Source: Leuconostoc kimchii IMSNU 11154 (GTDB taxonomy: Bacteria > Bacillota > Bacilli > Lactobacillales > Lactobacillaceae). Taken from it: 64,000 nt of DNA. The notes under the pieces are model-generated. The model worked only from the letters and a program-made list of their open reading frames with translations. It was not told where the DNA came from and did not search any database. The position numbers and the translations under genes are program-made. The stretch is taken from the NCBI RefSeq assembly GCF_000092505.1, contig NC_014136.1, positions 124,001 to 188,000 of the forward strand, given 5' to 3'. This document shows, one piece after another, positions 29,522-38,531 of this stretch. Within the stretch, counting starts at the first letter, position 1. Every line of letters starts with the position of its first letter.

Positions 29522-30388
29522 TTACAAACCGCCAGTTACTTTAATTGACTCACCTGTAACGTAACTTGCTTCATCAGAGGCCAGAAAAACATAAGCCCCA
29601 GCTAATTCTGCTGGCTGTCCAGCACGTTTCAGTGGCGTCGACTGACCAAACGTAGGAATATTTTCGGGTAGTTGTCCACCCACAATTTGTAGCGGTGTCC
29701 AAATTGGTCCTGGTGCCACACTATTTACACGAATACCACGATTAGCAAACTGCTTCGCCAAACTTATTGTCATATTTTTGAGTGCTGCTTTCGTACCAGC
29801 ATAGTCAATTAAAAAAGCAGCGGGTTGATCAGCTTGAATCGAATTAGTCGTTATAATACTACTACCAGGTTGTAAATGTGGAAGCACGGCTTTTATTAGC
29901 CAAATTGCACTAAACACATTTGTTGTATACGTATCAATCAGTTGCGTTGTCGATAGTTCAGCAATATCTACCACAGCTTGTTGCTTACCAGCGACCAAAA
30001 CTAAAATATTAATATCACCTAAAAAGGCCACTGCCTCATTAACCAATGCTTGGTTAAATTTTTCAGATTTTAAATCGCCAGGCACAAGTTTAATGCGTTG
30101 TCCCAGTGATTCAACAATGCCTTTCACTTCTTGCGCATCTGATTCTTCTTCAGGAAGATAATTCAATACAATATCCGCCCCCTCATGGGCATAGGCAATT
30201 GCAACAGCACGACCGATTCCTGAATCACCACCCGTAATAAGGGCTTTTTTATATTTCAGACGCTCATGTCCAACGTAACCTGCTGCCCCATCATCCGGTG
30301 TTGGCGACATACGACTTTGGAGGCCTGGCTCCGGCTGTGACTGTTTTGGAAAATACTCAATTTGATGTTGTTCATTTATATTTGTCAT
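29522..30388 (-). CDS. SDR-family oxidoreductase, general-stress type (YhdF/GSP39-like)
   Basis: 288 residues. A family-specific N-terminal extension rich in Gln and Pro ([19 protein letters not shown]) precedes the Rossmann fold. [22 protein letters not shown] is the nucleotide loop, and YAGTK near residue 200 carries the catalytic Tyr and Lys. [12 protein letters not shown] is the usual end. This branch includes Bacillus stress proteins YhdF/GSP39. The substrate is unknown. The gene is monocistronic. Confidence 0.88.
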   Translation of the reverse strand: MTNINEQHQIEYFPKQSQPEPGLQSRMSPTPDDGAAGYVGHERLKYKKALITGGDSGIGRAVAIAYAHEGADIVLNYLPEEESDAQEVKGIVESLGQRIKLVPGDLKSEKFNQALVNEAVAFLGDINILVLVAGKQQAVVDIAELSTTQLIDTYTTNVFSAIWLIKAVLPHLQPGSSIITTNSIQADQPAAFLIDYAGTKAALKNMTISLAKQFANRGIRVNSVAPGPIWTPLQIVGGQLPENIPTFGQSTPLKRAGQPAELAGAYVFLASDEASYVTGESIKVTGGL

Positions 30389-30768
30389 AATTATCTCCTA
30401 TTGATTAAGTTATTTCGATTAACTGAATAATCTTGCTAAATAGCCACCTAAAGTCATTCGAAAACATTTTCATAATCAATTTCACATAAAGCTCATTTTA
30501 TTATGATTTTTATAATATTAATTTTTAAAGAAAATCATATATAAACAATGATACGCGCGCCGTTTGCTTACTTGGTAATTGCCTAAAGAATAACAAATTA
30601 CTGACTTATTTGCAACTGTAATGATTGTTTTAATATTAAAACTTTGTTGCTATATTGTAATCAATACAACACGTTATTCACGTATTTATTCATAAAAAGT
30701 GTTATACTTACACTAATACTAAGTTCTTTATAGTGTTTAGTGCTAATAAAGTTAGGAGAAGGAATGCT
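30389..30768. other. Divergent intergenic region upstream of kdsA
   Basis: About 380 AT-rich bases without a coding frame. Noted signals: inverted repeat TTGTA-N5-TACAA at 30655-30669, a -10-like TATACT at 30703-30708, and AGTGT/ACACT half sites around it. No good -35 was found for the kdsA promoter. AGGAGAAGG at 30754-30762 is the kdsA ribosome binding site. Confidence 0.5.
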
Positions 30769-31620
30769 ATGTCTAAAATAAGTGATGTATTTCAAGCGTA
30801 CGATTTTAAAGATGATCGTCTCACGATTTTAGCCGGTCCCTGTGCGATCGAATCATATGAAATTTGTGCCGAGGTCGTTGAAACATTAAAAGCGATCACT
30901 GATGAGCTAGGCATAAATTATGTTTTTAAAGCCTCTTTTGACAAAGCCAATCGTAGCTCACTTGAATCAGAACGTGGCGCTGGTATGACAGCTGGTTTAG
31001 AGGTGTTACAAAGAATCAAAGACACCTATCACGTACCTATTGTCACTGATGTACATGAATCTTATCAATGTGCATCAGTTGCCAAAGTGGCAGACGTCTT
31101 ACAGATTCCAGCATACCTTAGTCGACAAACTGATCTTCTACTCGCTGCTGCCAAAACTGGTCGTGTTGTTAATATCAAAAAGGCTCAATTCATGGCACCA
31201 GAAGATATTCAGAGCGCTGTTAACAAAGTAGCCCAAAACAATGAACACATATTGGTGACAGAGCGTGGCACGATGTTTGGTTATCATCAATTGGTCGTCG
31301 ATATGACTAGCTTAATTCAAATGCGAAAAACTGGTTATCCTATTATCTTCGATGCAACACACTCTGTACAAATACCAAGTGGTTACGGTAATCATTCTGG
31401 TGGTACTCGTGATTACGCGTTCCCTCTAATGCGTGCAGCGTTAGCAATTGGTATTGATGGCATATTTGCTGAAGTTCATCCCAATCCACCAGAAGCAATA
31501 TCAGATCAAGACAGCCAATTATATCTATCTAAAATTCGTCCTATTTTGGAAAATGCTAATCAACTTTTTCATGAACACCTTGAAATGAAGGCGGTATACG
31601 ATCATGACGACTTACTATGA
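30769..31620 (+). CDS. kdsA: 3-deoxy-8-phosphooctulonate (Kdo-8-P) synthase, metal-dependent class
   Basis: 283 residues from the ATG at 30769, which follows AGGAGAAGG with a 6-base gap. It condenses arabinose-5-phosphate with phosphoenolpyruvate. Motifs: AGPCAIES, FKASFDKANRSS, TDVHE, QIPAYLSRQTDLLLAAAKTG, NIKKAQFMAP, TERGTMFGYHQLVVDM, DATHSVQIPSG, and EVHPNPPEA. The Cys in AGPC, instead of the Asn of E. coli KdsA, marks the metal-dependent class represented by Aquifex. The Cys, His, Glu and Asp ligands are all in place. It overlaps kdsD. Finding it in a Gram-positive with no LPS expected is unusual. Confidence 0.93.
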   Translation: MSKISDVFQAYDFKDDRLTILAGPCAIESYEICAEVVETLKAITDELGINYVFKASFDKANRSSLESERGAGMTAGLEVLQRIKDTYHVPIVTDVHESYQCASVAKVADVLQIPAYLSRQTDLLLAAAKTGRVVNIKKAQFMAPEDIQSAVNKVAQNNEHILVTERGTMFGYHQLVVDMTSLIQMRKTGYPIIFDATHSVQIPSGYGNHSGGTRDYAFPLMRAALAIGIDGIFAEVHPNPPEAISDQDSQLYLSKIRPILENANQLFHEHLEMKAVYDHDDLL

Positions 31621-32561
31621 TGATGCAAAAAAAACTTTTGAATTAGAAATTGATGCTTTAAAATCAGTGCGTGAAACACTTGACGAACATTTTGATGCTG
31701 TAGTTGAGACAATTTTAGCCAACAAGGGACGAACAATTTTTATTGGTATTGGAAAATCTGGTATTATTGCCGAAAAAATAGCAGCCTCGCTTTCATCTGT
31801 TGGCGTTTCTAGTTTTTTCATTGATGCCGGTACCCGCCTATCATGGTGATCTAGGGCGTGTTTCAGTAGACGATGTCGCAATTTTCATCTCCAATAGCGG
31901 TGAAACACAAGAAGTCATACAAACACTTTTCGCATTAAAAAACATTCATCAAGACAGCCTCAAAACGATTGCTTTAACAGGATCTGATGAGTCAACGCTA
32001 GCTAAAAGCACAGACCTCGTATTGAAAATAGACGTTGCTGAGGAAGCAGATCCTACCAAACTAGCGCCAACAAGTTCAACAACTGCTACTTTAGTGATGG
32101 GAGATGCACTATTAATCGCTATTGAAAAAGCTAATGAATTCAAACGAGAAGACTTTGCATTGTATCATCCAGGTGGCTCAATCGGTAAAATGCTTTTGCG
32201 TAATGTGGAGCACTCCATGCACACTAAAATTCCTTATGTTAAAACCACCACACCAATCAATGATGTTATTTATCGTATTAGTGACTTTGGTGTAGGCATG
32301 ACACTCGTTAAAACACCCGAGGATACAGTTATTGGTATTATAACGGATGGTGACATTCGTAAGAAATTCCTATATATCAATCAAGTCAAAGGATCAACTG
32401 CATCTGATTACATGACTGAAGGATTTATAACGATTAATAAAAAAGCACGTAACAATGCAGCTTGGAAAAAAATGGCAGCTAATAATATTTCTAACCTTGT
32501 CGTCGAAGATGACAATGACAAAGTTGTTGGTATTATTACAATTCACGATGTCCTAGAATGA
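31604..32561 (+). pseudogene. kdsD: Arabinose-5-phosphate isomerase, interrupted by a one-base frameshift
   Basis: Two overlapping frames together make a full KdsD/KpsF of about 318 residues. Frame one (from ATG 31604, overlapping kdsA by 17 bp) encodes the start of the SIS domain (IFIGIGKSGIIAEKIAASL) and stops at 31849. The second continues with AYHGDLGRV, ISNSGET, and two C-terminal CBS domains. Removing one C from the CCC run at 31833-31835 gives FFIDAGTAYHGDLG, which matches the E. coli pattern FFVHPAEAAHGDLG without a gap. The enzyme would make arabinose-5-phosphate from ribulose-5-phosphate for KdsA. A sequencing error is as likely as a real mutation. Confidence 0.88.
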
Positions 32562-32583
32562 TAACTATTAATCATGTTTAAAA

Positions 32584-32630
32584 TAAAATACCACCTACAG
32601 CATTCTTTAATACTGTAGGTGGTATTTTTC
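32584..32630 (+). terminator. Terminator of the kdsA-kdsD operon
   Basis: A perfect 13-bp stem, ATACCACCTACAG / CTGTAGGTGGTAT, is followed by TTTTT. Its upstream A run lets it also serve the opposing aldo/keto reductase gene. Confidence 0.9.
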
Positions 32631-32704
32631 TCGATCTTGAAAATATACTGATACGTTTTGTACACTAAAAAAATCCATTGGTGTGATTGCTTTTTTGTAA
32701 AAAG

Positions 32705-33553
32705 CTAATTAAATTCTTCATACGTATTAGGATCTTGATTATCTACACGGCCATCTGGTTGCGTTAATCGGTTAATCGCAGTAACTTCATCTTGTGTTAA
32801 CTCAAAGTCCCAAAGCTTTATGTTTTCATGCAAATGATTAAGCGTTCCAGCCTTAGGAATTGGTAAAATTCCGCGCTGTATATGCCAGCGAAGAATAATC
32901 TGACCAACATTTTTATGATATTTATCGGCTAGTGTGGCAACAACATCTTCTTTTAAAGACTGACTTCCCCGCCCCAAGGGACTCCAAGCCTCAGTTAATA
33001 TGCCACGTTTTTGATTATCTTTTAGTAAATTCTCTTGTATCCAATAGGGGTGAATTTCATTTTGATTAACTGCTGGAACAACGCCAGTGGCATCAATAAT
33101 ACGATCAAGATGTTCCGCTTCAAAGTTAGAGACACCAATTGAACGAATTAGGCCACGTTTTTGTGCCTCAACTAGAGCAGTCCATGCCTCAACATAATTA
33201 TCACGTTTTGGTAGTGGCCAATGGATCAAATATAAATCTAAGTAATCCAATCCCATTCTCAAAAGTGACTCCTCAATCATCTTTAGGGCATCCTCTCGGT
33301 GATGATATTGCCCTGGCAATTTAGATGTGACATAAAATTCAGACCTTGGTATACCAGAACGCCTAATTGCCTCACCGACTGCACCTTCGCTATCATAATT
33401 GGTAGAAGTATCAATTAATCGGTAACCCATTTGAATTGCAGACAATATTACATCGACACCCTGCATGCCACGTACTTGGTAAGTTCCTAAGCCTATTTGT
33501 GGTAGAACATGACCATCATTTAATTTATAAACCGGTATATCACTACTAGTCAT
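32705..33553 (-). CDS. Aldo/keto reductase
   Basis: 282 residues from the ATG at 33551-33553, after AGGAGGTTTTTG. Catalytic residues of the family are visible: Asp in RLIDTSTNYDSEGAVGEAI, Tyr in the same block, Lys in YVTSKLPGQ, and His in YLIHWPLP. The NADPH-binding end has GILPIPKAGTLNHLHEN. It reduces aldehydes or ketones (2,5-diketogluconate/methylglyoxal reductase group). It lies near several stress-type small genes. The substrate is not assignable. Confidence 0.9.
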   Translation of the reverse strand: MTSSDIPVYKLNDGHVLPQIGLGTYQVRGMQGVDVILSAIQMGYRLIDTSTNYDSEGAVGEAIRRSGIPRSEFYVTSKLPGQYHHREDALKMIEESLLRMGLDYLDLYLIHWPLPKRDNYVEAWTALVEAQKRGLIRSIGVSNFEAEHLDRIIDATGVVPAVNQNEIHPYWIQENLLKDNQKRGILTEAWSPLGRGSQSLKEDVVATLADKYHKNVGQIILRWHIQRGILPIPKAGTLNHLHENIKLWDFELTQDEVTAINRLTQPDGRVDNQDPNTYEEFN

Positions 33554-33591
33554 CAAAAACCTCCTAACCTAGACATTTAGAACCAGCGACG

Positions 33592-33735
33592 TCAATCCGC
33601 TTTTTTATAGTCAGCATTGTCCGGATGATGCTTATAGACGTCTTCTTTATCTGTTGACTTTGGATCATCCTTTTTATTTTTTTGAACCACTGCTTCTTTA
33701 GCTTCGGCTTCTTTTTGCTTATCTTGTTCTGTCAT
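33592..33735 (-). CDS. Very small, highly charged cytoplasmic protein
   Basis: 47 residues, of which more than half are charged (MTEQDKQKEAEAKEA... DKEDVYKHHPDNADYKKAD). No hydrophobic segment. AAGGAGATAGTAAATA precedes the ATG. Low complexity and the Lys/Asp/Glu composition resemble small hydrophilic stress proteins, but no family is recognised. It sits between the aldo/keto reductase and the GlsB-like gene, on the same strand. Confidence 0.7.
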   Translation of the reverse strand: MTEQDKQKEAEAKEAVVQKNKKDDPKSTDKEDVYKHHPDNADYKKAD

Positions 33736-33798
33736 TATTTACTATCTCCTTTTAAGGTGGTTTCCGGTGTTATATACTACTAATACGGCTATGATGGG

Positions 33799-34047
33799 TT
33801 AGTTGCGAGTTCTGCCTACCAACCAAGAAATAATCAGAACTAAAATCACTGCACCAATAATTGATGGAATAATTGCCATATCAGCGACAGTAGGGCCCCA
33901 AGATCCAAGTAAATTCTCGCCTAGCCAAGAACCAACTAAACCAGCAATAATGTTACTAATCCACCCCATTGCTTTTCCTTTGCTAGTAATTGCACCCGCT
34001 ATCGCACCGATAACGGCTCCCACAATAAGTGTCCAAATTAATCCCAT
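33799..34047 (-). CDS. GlsB/YeaQ/YmgE-family stress membrane protein
   Basis: 82 residues from the ATG at 34045-34047. AGGAGG lies 9 bases upstream, whereas the upstream in-frame ATG directly abuts it and is unlikely. Three hydrophobic segments with Gly-rich helices: IVGAVIGAIAGAITSKGKAMGWISNIIAGLVGSWLGENLLGS follows the transglycosylase-associated protein pattern. Members are induced by stress in lactic acid bacteria. The biochemical role is unknown. Confidence 0.9.
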   Translation of the reverse strand: MGLIWTLIVGAVIGAIAGAITSKGKAMGWISNIIAGLVGSWLGENLLGSWGPTVADMAIIPSIIGAVILVLIISWLVGRTRN

Positions 34048-34368
34048 TCGTAACATCCTCCTGTAACTTTTTTATTGATGGCAAAACACGTCTGACCCAA
34101 TAAATGAACTGTGCTTCATGTCCAGAAAATGGGGTTGACGAACACCAATTGACTAAAGTGTAACAAAGATACATTAATTTTTCAAATAATTAGCCTATAA
34201 GCGACTCATATTTTACGTATCAATATCGCTATTTTGACCCTAAATTGAATCGGCTCATACACCTATTTTAACAATGATATGACTAATCTTACATTAATAA
34301 CAAAGCACTCTGGGAATTGTAGTGCTTCCCATATCTGAACTAATGCATATATCCTTTAACCAAAACAT

Positions 34369-34688
34369 TCAAGACCATTTTAACGTAATCAATCTATTCT
34401 TCCAATTTTTAATATGATATCGTTTCCCCTTGGTTGGTAAATAAACATTCAAATCAACTTCACGTAGCGCACTCGCTTCTGGTTTTGCATGACCACTTGC
34501 ACCCAAAAGTTGAAGTAACACGCTATTAGTAGCCAAATAACCCTGTAATTGTGTAAATCGTGGGTCATAGTTACGTGATTAAATTTAACTTCCACTGTGC
34601 TTCTCTCTTTTTTTGTGATCAATTTATGAAATAATTTTGTCCATTTTGTGTTAGTGACGAATTCATAAGGACAATAATTGACTGTGAT
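34369..34688 (-). pseudogene. Decayed gene of unknown family, frameshifted
   Basis: On the minus strand an open stretch begins near 34688 without a start codon (YEFVTNTKWTKLFHKL...STVEVKFNHV). It must shift frame near 34570-34576 to continue as NYDPRFTQLQGYLATN and LREVDLNVYLPTKGKRYHI, ending at a TGA at 34369-34371. The composition looks like real protein in both pieces. A stop precedes the first piece, so the 5' end is lost. No family is recognised. Confidence 0.5.
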
Positions 34689-34992
34689 TCAAATATAACA
34701 AAATTTCAGTATGTTTCTGTAAATATTCGATAAAGATCATATCCATATCACAATATTACTCTCGAAACGTATTTTGCATTTAGGTATAACATGTTAAGCA
34801 TAATAAAAATCGAGTTATTGACGTAAATAATCTACCTGACCAGTGAAAACTGTCCAAATAGTTATCAATCTTTAACTTTTTCAAATATATAAATCGACTG
34901 AAAACAATGATTTGCAAATCAGGTAAATCATCAATACCTTTTTGTTGTAACTGAAAACACCTATAAAATTTTTGAACGTTTGGATATCAAAT

Positions 34993-35030
34993 AAAAAAAC
35001 TCAGTGGTGAATTACCACTGAGTTTTTTTA
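34993..35030 (-). terminator. Bidirectional terminator after the 45-residue membrane protein gene
   Basis: ACTCAGTGGT / ACCACTGAGT is a perfect 10-bp stem with a 5-base loop, flanked by seven A on one side and seven T on the other. Confidence 0.9.
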
Positions 35031-35102
35031 TTTTGTCTACTATTGTGAGATTACAACAAACGTAAAGCACAATTACAATTTCTCAATTATGAGTCAAACT
35101 AA

Positions 35103-35240
35103 CTAATTGTAAATTTTATCTTGTAGATCATCACCAAGCTTATCAACACTTTTAGCAGCAAAGACAGTAGTTCCTATAGCAACGCCACTAACAACCAAAA
35201 AAATAGCTAGCACAAACTTAAATATTGATTTTAACATCAT
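35103..35240 (-). CDS. 45-residue membrane or secreted protein (YtxH-like layout)
   Basis: AAGGAGGAACA precedes the ATG at 35238-35240. A second ATG follows immediately. The peptide is one hydrophobic helix (FKFVLAIFLVVSGVAIGTTVFAA) followed by a short charged tail (KSVDKLGDDLQDKIYN). The AXA-like end of the helix could be a signal peptidase site, releasing a 17-residue peptide. Otherwise it is a single-span membrane protein. A strong terminator follows. The function is unknown. Confidence 0.75.
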   Translation of the reverse strand: MMLKSIFKFVLAIFLVVSGVAIGTTVFAAKSVDKLGDDLQDKIYN

Positions 35241-35289
35241 TGTTCCTCCTTCACAATTCATACTTACCTAAAACAATTCAGATCATATC

Positions 35290-35412
35290 TTATTCTTTTC
35301 GACGTAATCGAGAATCCTTAACTTCACGATAAAGGCTAAACAGTAACTGTCCAACCGCTAACAAAAGTGACAACTTACCCCAAAAGCCAGTACCACGTTT
35401 CCTTTTTACCAT
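35290..35412 (-). CDS. 40-residue basic membrane-associated protein
   Basis: AAAGGAGAATAAGTT precedes the ATG. The peptide MVKRKRGTGFWGKLSLLLAV continues with GQLLFSLYREVKDSRLRRKE. A basic N-terminus, a short hydrophobic middle (about residues 13-27) and a basic tail suggest peripheral or single-span membrane attachment. It lies between the P-type ATPase gene and the 45-residue protein, on the same strand, 130 bases downstream of the ATPase stop. No family is recognised. Confidence 0.65.
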   Translation of the reverse strand: MVKRKRGTGFWGKLSLLLAVGQLLFSLYREVKDSRLRRKE

Positions 35413-35541
35413 AACTTATTCTCCTTTACAAAACAGATCATGTTGTTATTCTGATTGTAGCTTTTACACTAGCATCATGCAAGTAATATGCTGGAAATAT
35501 CATTGAATGCTCATGCTATTTTATTAAAAATAAGCCAGTTA

Positions 35542-38247
35542 TCAGTCACTAGTTGATTTAAAGCTTCCGCTTGAGCTTGACTTGCGCAAACGCCAATACT
35601 TGTGAATTTCAGTTACAATTAAGACAATGGCACCTGTCATAACGACAGTAACCCAGTTTGATGCACTTAATCCAGCCGTTGAAAACACCCCTTGCATGAA
35701 TGGTACATAGGTAAAAATAATTTGTAAAAGAATCATCAATCCAACAGCAACAAAAGCCATTGGATTAGACCACAATGAACGACTAAGCGCTGGTGCCTCG
35801 GTCCTTATATTGAATAAATAAAATATTTTTCCGAAAATAATAATGTTCACAACCATCGTGCTTGCAACACCAAAACTAACACTAGAACCTAACACTTCAA
35901 ACACAGCTAAACCAACGGCAGCAATTAATATGCTGACATAAGTCATTTGAAAAACATCATGACGGTTCATCAATTTTGCACTCGTTTTACGTGGTGGCCT
36001 ATTCATTAATCCTGGTTCAGCAGGTTCAAAAATAAATGCTAATTGGATTGTTATGGCAGATACCATATTAATCCACAATAATTGTGTTGGTGTTAATGGC
36101 ATCGGTTGTCGTAAGAAAATACTCATGACAACAATTAAACCTTCAGCAAAACTTGTTGGCAAGAGGAAAAGTATAGTTTTTCGGATATTATCGTAAAGTC
36201 GTCTACCTTGCGCAATCGCTACCTTGATTGTTGAAAAATCGTCATTCGCCAAGACCATATCAGCAGAATCCTTAGCAACATCTGTGCCTTTAATTCCCAT
36301 AGCCACACCTATATCTGCTTTTTTCAACGCTGGTGCATCGTTAACGCCATCTCCTGTCATCGCAGTAACCAATCCACTGGCTTGATAGGCTTCTACAATA
36401 CGCAGCTTATTTTGGGGTGTTGTCCGGGCGAATACATCGTATCGTGTCACGGCAAGCGCCAACTCTTTATCACTCAAGGCATCCACTTCAACACCAGTCA
36501 TAGCATCAATGCCATCAGCCAAACCAAGTTGCCTACCAATGGCAACGGCTGTATCCACACTATCACCAGTAATCATTTTGACATGAATACCTGCTTGACG
36601 CATATCCTTAATTGCCGCAACAACTTCTGGGCGTGGCGGATCAATAATTGCCGCAATACCAATCAATTCAATGCCCGTTGCCTGTAATTGTTCATGTGTC
36701 ACTTCACGAGTATCTGCTGAAACGGGTTGATACCCAACCGCAATAACACGCTTCCCAGTCTTTGCAAAGTGTCCTGATAATTCTGACCAGTATTGACTGT
36801 TAAAGGACTGAGACATAGCTGCCAGCTTGAACAGTTTGTCCGGCGCACCTTTAATTGCAATAAATCGCTGACCTTTTTGATTCTCCACCAAGCGTGCCAT
36901 AAATCGATAATCCGAATCAAATGGTAGCCGATCAATTTCTTTTAATTTGGGCTTCTTTTGTCCAAAAGCCTTATAATATGCTGACAAAAATGCCGCATCA
37001 GTGGGTTCGCCATTAATCTGCCATTCCCCATTTTCAGATGTTAAAAATGTGTCGTTAGCTTGGTGCCCCATTGTCAAAAACATTTCAAGCGCTTCATCTT
37101 TTGAAGCATCTACAGCAACATGATTTAACTGTATTTCACCTTCTGGCGCATAACCAGTACCTGTTACCTGGTAATGATTTTGACCAACAACAATATCTTG
37201 CAGGGTCATCTCATTTTTAGTCAGTGTCCCTGTTTTATCAGATGCAATAATATCGACTGCACCTAGTGTTTCAGCCGCAGGTAACGTTTTAACTATTGCA
37301 TGCTTTTTAGTCAATGTTTGTACACCAGTAGCTAAAATAACTGATGTCGCCGCAGGCAAACCTTCTGGCATAGAACCAACAATCATAGTAATGATTGCCA
37401 TTGCCAAAACTGGTAAAGCATAAACATTCATAACCCAACCAAGAATAAATGTAGCAACTGCTACTATAATGATAAACCACGAGATACCCCGACCTAAAGT
37501 ATCTAATTCTTTGGTGAGTGGTGACTTATTATTTTTGACATCAGACACACTTTGTGAAATTAATCCAATTTCCGTTTTAAGTCCCGTAGAAACTACAACA
37601 CCAGTAGCACTACCATTAGTTACCGCTGTTGTCGCGTAAGCCATATTAACGCGGTCTGCCAATGGCGTCTTAAGCTCGACCACTGAGTCAAACTTTAAAA
37701 CAGAATCTGCCTCGCCAGTCAGTGACGATTCTTGAATTCTTAAATTATCGGCGTCAACAATTCGCAAGTCAGCCGGTACATTATCACCTGCTTCAAGATA
37801 AACTAGATCCCCAGGAACCAGCTCCCGAGAAGGTATATCCGACCTCACACCATTTCTAATGACTGTTGCCTCCACTGACAACATATTTTTAATTTTTTCT
37901 AATGCATTACTAGCATTTACTTCTTGAAAGTAACCAATCAATGCATTAATAATCACAACCAATCCAATAACAACCGCATCTGAATAATGTCGCATCAAGA
38001 GCGTCATCAATGCTGCCGCGATTAATATATAAATAATCACATTATTAAACTGCTTTAGAAATATTAACCATTTTGGTGTTGATTTTAATTTCATCTCATT
38101 AAAACCATGTATCTCTAATTTATTGTTGACTTCCTGATCAGTTAGACCATCTGGATAATGGCCATCAAAATCACTGATTATTTTATGCCAGTCCTCTGCA
38201 TGGTACTCGTCTTGCATCGGTTTAGGTACGTCATCCTTTGTCATCAT
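35542..38247 (-). CDS. P-type cation ATPase (P2 type), probable Mn2+/Ca2+ exporter
   Basis: 901 residues with a full P2-type layout: N-terminal cation-ATPase domain (residues 15-75), TGEADS actuator loop, membrane helix with the PEGLPAA motif, phosphorylation site SDKTGTLTKNE, the nucleotide domain with KGAPDKL, MTGDGVNDAPALKKADIGVAMG, and a C-terminal helix bundle. The PEGLP motif fits Ca2+/Mn2+ pumps. An Mn2+-sensing riboswitch directly upstream argues for manganese efflux, as for lactococcal YoaB. AAGGAG lies 12 bases before the ATG. Confidence 0.92.
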   Translation of the reverse strand: MMTKDDVPKPMQDEYHAEDWHKIISDFDGHYPDGLTDQEVNNKLEIHGFNEMKLKSTPKWLIFLKQFNNVIIYILIAAALMTLLMRHYSDAVVIGLVVIINALIGYFQEVNASNALEKIKNMLSVEATVIRNGVRSDIPSRELVPGDLVYLEAGDNVPADLRIVDADNLRIQESSLTGEADSVLKFDSVVELKTPLADRVNMAYATTAVTNGSATGVVVSTGLKTEIGLISQSVSDVKNNKSPLTKELDTLGRGISWFIIIVAVATFILGWVMNVYALPVLAMAIITMIVGSMPEGLPAATSVILATGVQTLTKKHAIVKTLPAAETLGAVDIIASDKTGTLTKNEMTLQDIVVGQNHYQVTGTGYAPEGEIQLNHVAVDASKDEALEMFLTMGHQANDTFLTSENGEWQINGEPTDAAFLSAYYKAFGQKKPKLKEIDRLPFDSDYRFMARLVENQKGQRFIAIKGAPDKLFKLAAMSQSFNSQYWSELSGHFAKTGKRVIAVGYQPVSADTREVTHEQLQATGIELIGIAAIIDPPRPEVVAAIKDMRQAGIHVKMITGDSVDTAVAIGRQLGLADGIDAMTGVEVDALSDKELALAVTRYDVFARTTPQNKLRIVEAYQASGLVTAMTGDGVNDAPALKKADIGVAMGIKGTDVAKDSADMVLANDDFSTIKVAIAQGRRLYDNIRKTILFLLPTSFAEGLIVVMSIFLRQPMPLTPTQLLWINMVSAITIQLAFIFEPAEPGLMNRPPRKTSAKLMNRHDVFQMTYVSILIAAVGLAVFEVLGSSVSFGVASTMVVNIIIFGKIFYLFNIRTEAPALSRSLWSNPMAFVAVGLMILLQIIFTYVPFMQGVFSTAGLSASNWVTVVMTGAIVLIVTEIHKYWRLRKSSSSGSFKSTSD

Positions 38248-38280
38248 GTTCTTGTTACACTCCTTTTAAGCAAAGTTTTT

Positions 38281-38375
38281 TTGCGTCTCGCTGATTAAGG
38301 TTGGCCGTCATACTCATTAAATTCGTATGATGTATAGTCGGTTTCCCACGATTGTTCGTCGCTACTCCCGCAAGA
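38281..38375 (-). ncRNA. yybP-ykoY manganese riboswitch
   Basis: On the minus strand, GCGGGAGTAGCG (38360-38371), then GGGAAACCGAC, a CATACG...GTATG hairpin, and finally AGCGAGACGC are the conserved blocks of the yybP-ykoY aptamer in the right order. TTGCG and CGCAA close the basal helix P1. It lies 34 bases upstream of the P-type ATPase start, and the family is established as Mn2+-binding. A -10-like TACAAT (38400-38405) precedes it. Whether it acts on termination or translation was not resolved. Confidence 0.88.
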
Positions 38376-38531
38376 GGTACAAGTTCATAAAAAAGTTAAA
38401 TTGTATCATAAGGATACCAGAAAATAACATTAAAAGCAAATAAGGTATTGGTTAAATCATGGGTCTGAACACTTATAGAAGAAATGATATAAAAAGTAAC
38501 ATTAAATGATTAATATCTGTTGTTCACACAG

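Larger units (their letters stand above)
34048..35102. other. Long region with a decayed gene and a terminator
   Basis: About one kilobase without an intact gene. It contains the degraded frame at 34369-34688 and the terminator at 34993-35030. The rest is AT-rich sequence, with no RNA gene or repeat recognised. Confidence 0.6.

Noticed and set aside
30733..30768. Upstream start for kdsA, adding 12 residues
   Set aside because: The AGGAGAAGG ribosome binding site lies inside this extension and points to the ATG at 30769. The extra residues are not family-like.
31604..32561. Programmed frameshift in kdsD
   Set aside because: There is no slippery heptamer followed by a pseudoknot or internal Shine-Dalgarno at the CCC run, and known KdsD proteins do not use recoding. 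A mutation or sequencing error is simpler.
34048..35102. A non-coding RNA gene in the long gap
   Set aside because: No tRNA, rRNA, tmRNA, 6S-like or riboswitch pattern was found. The only structured element is a terminator hairpin.
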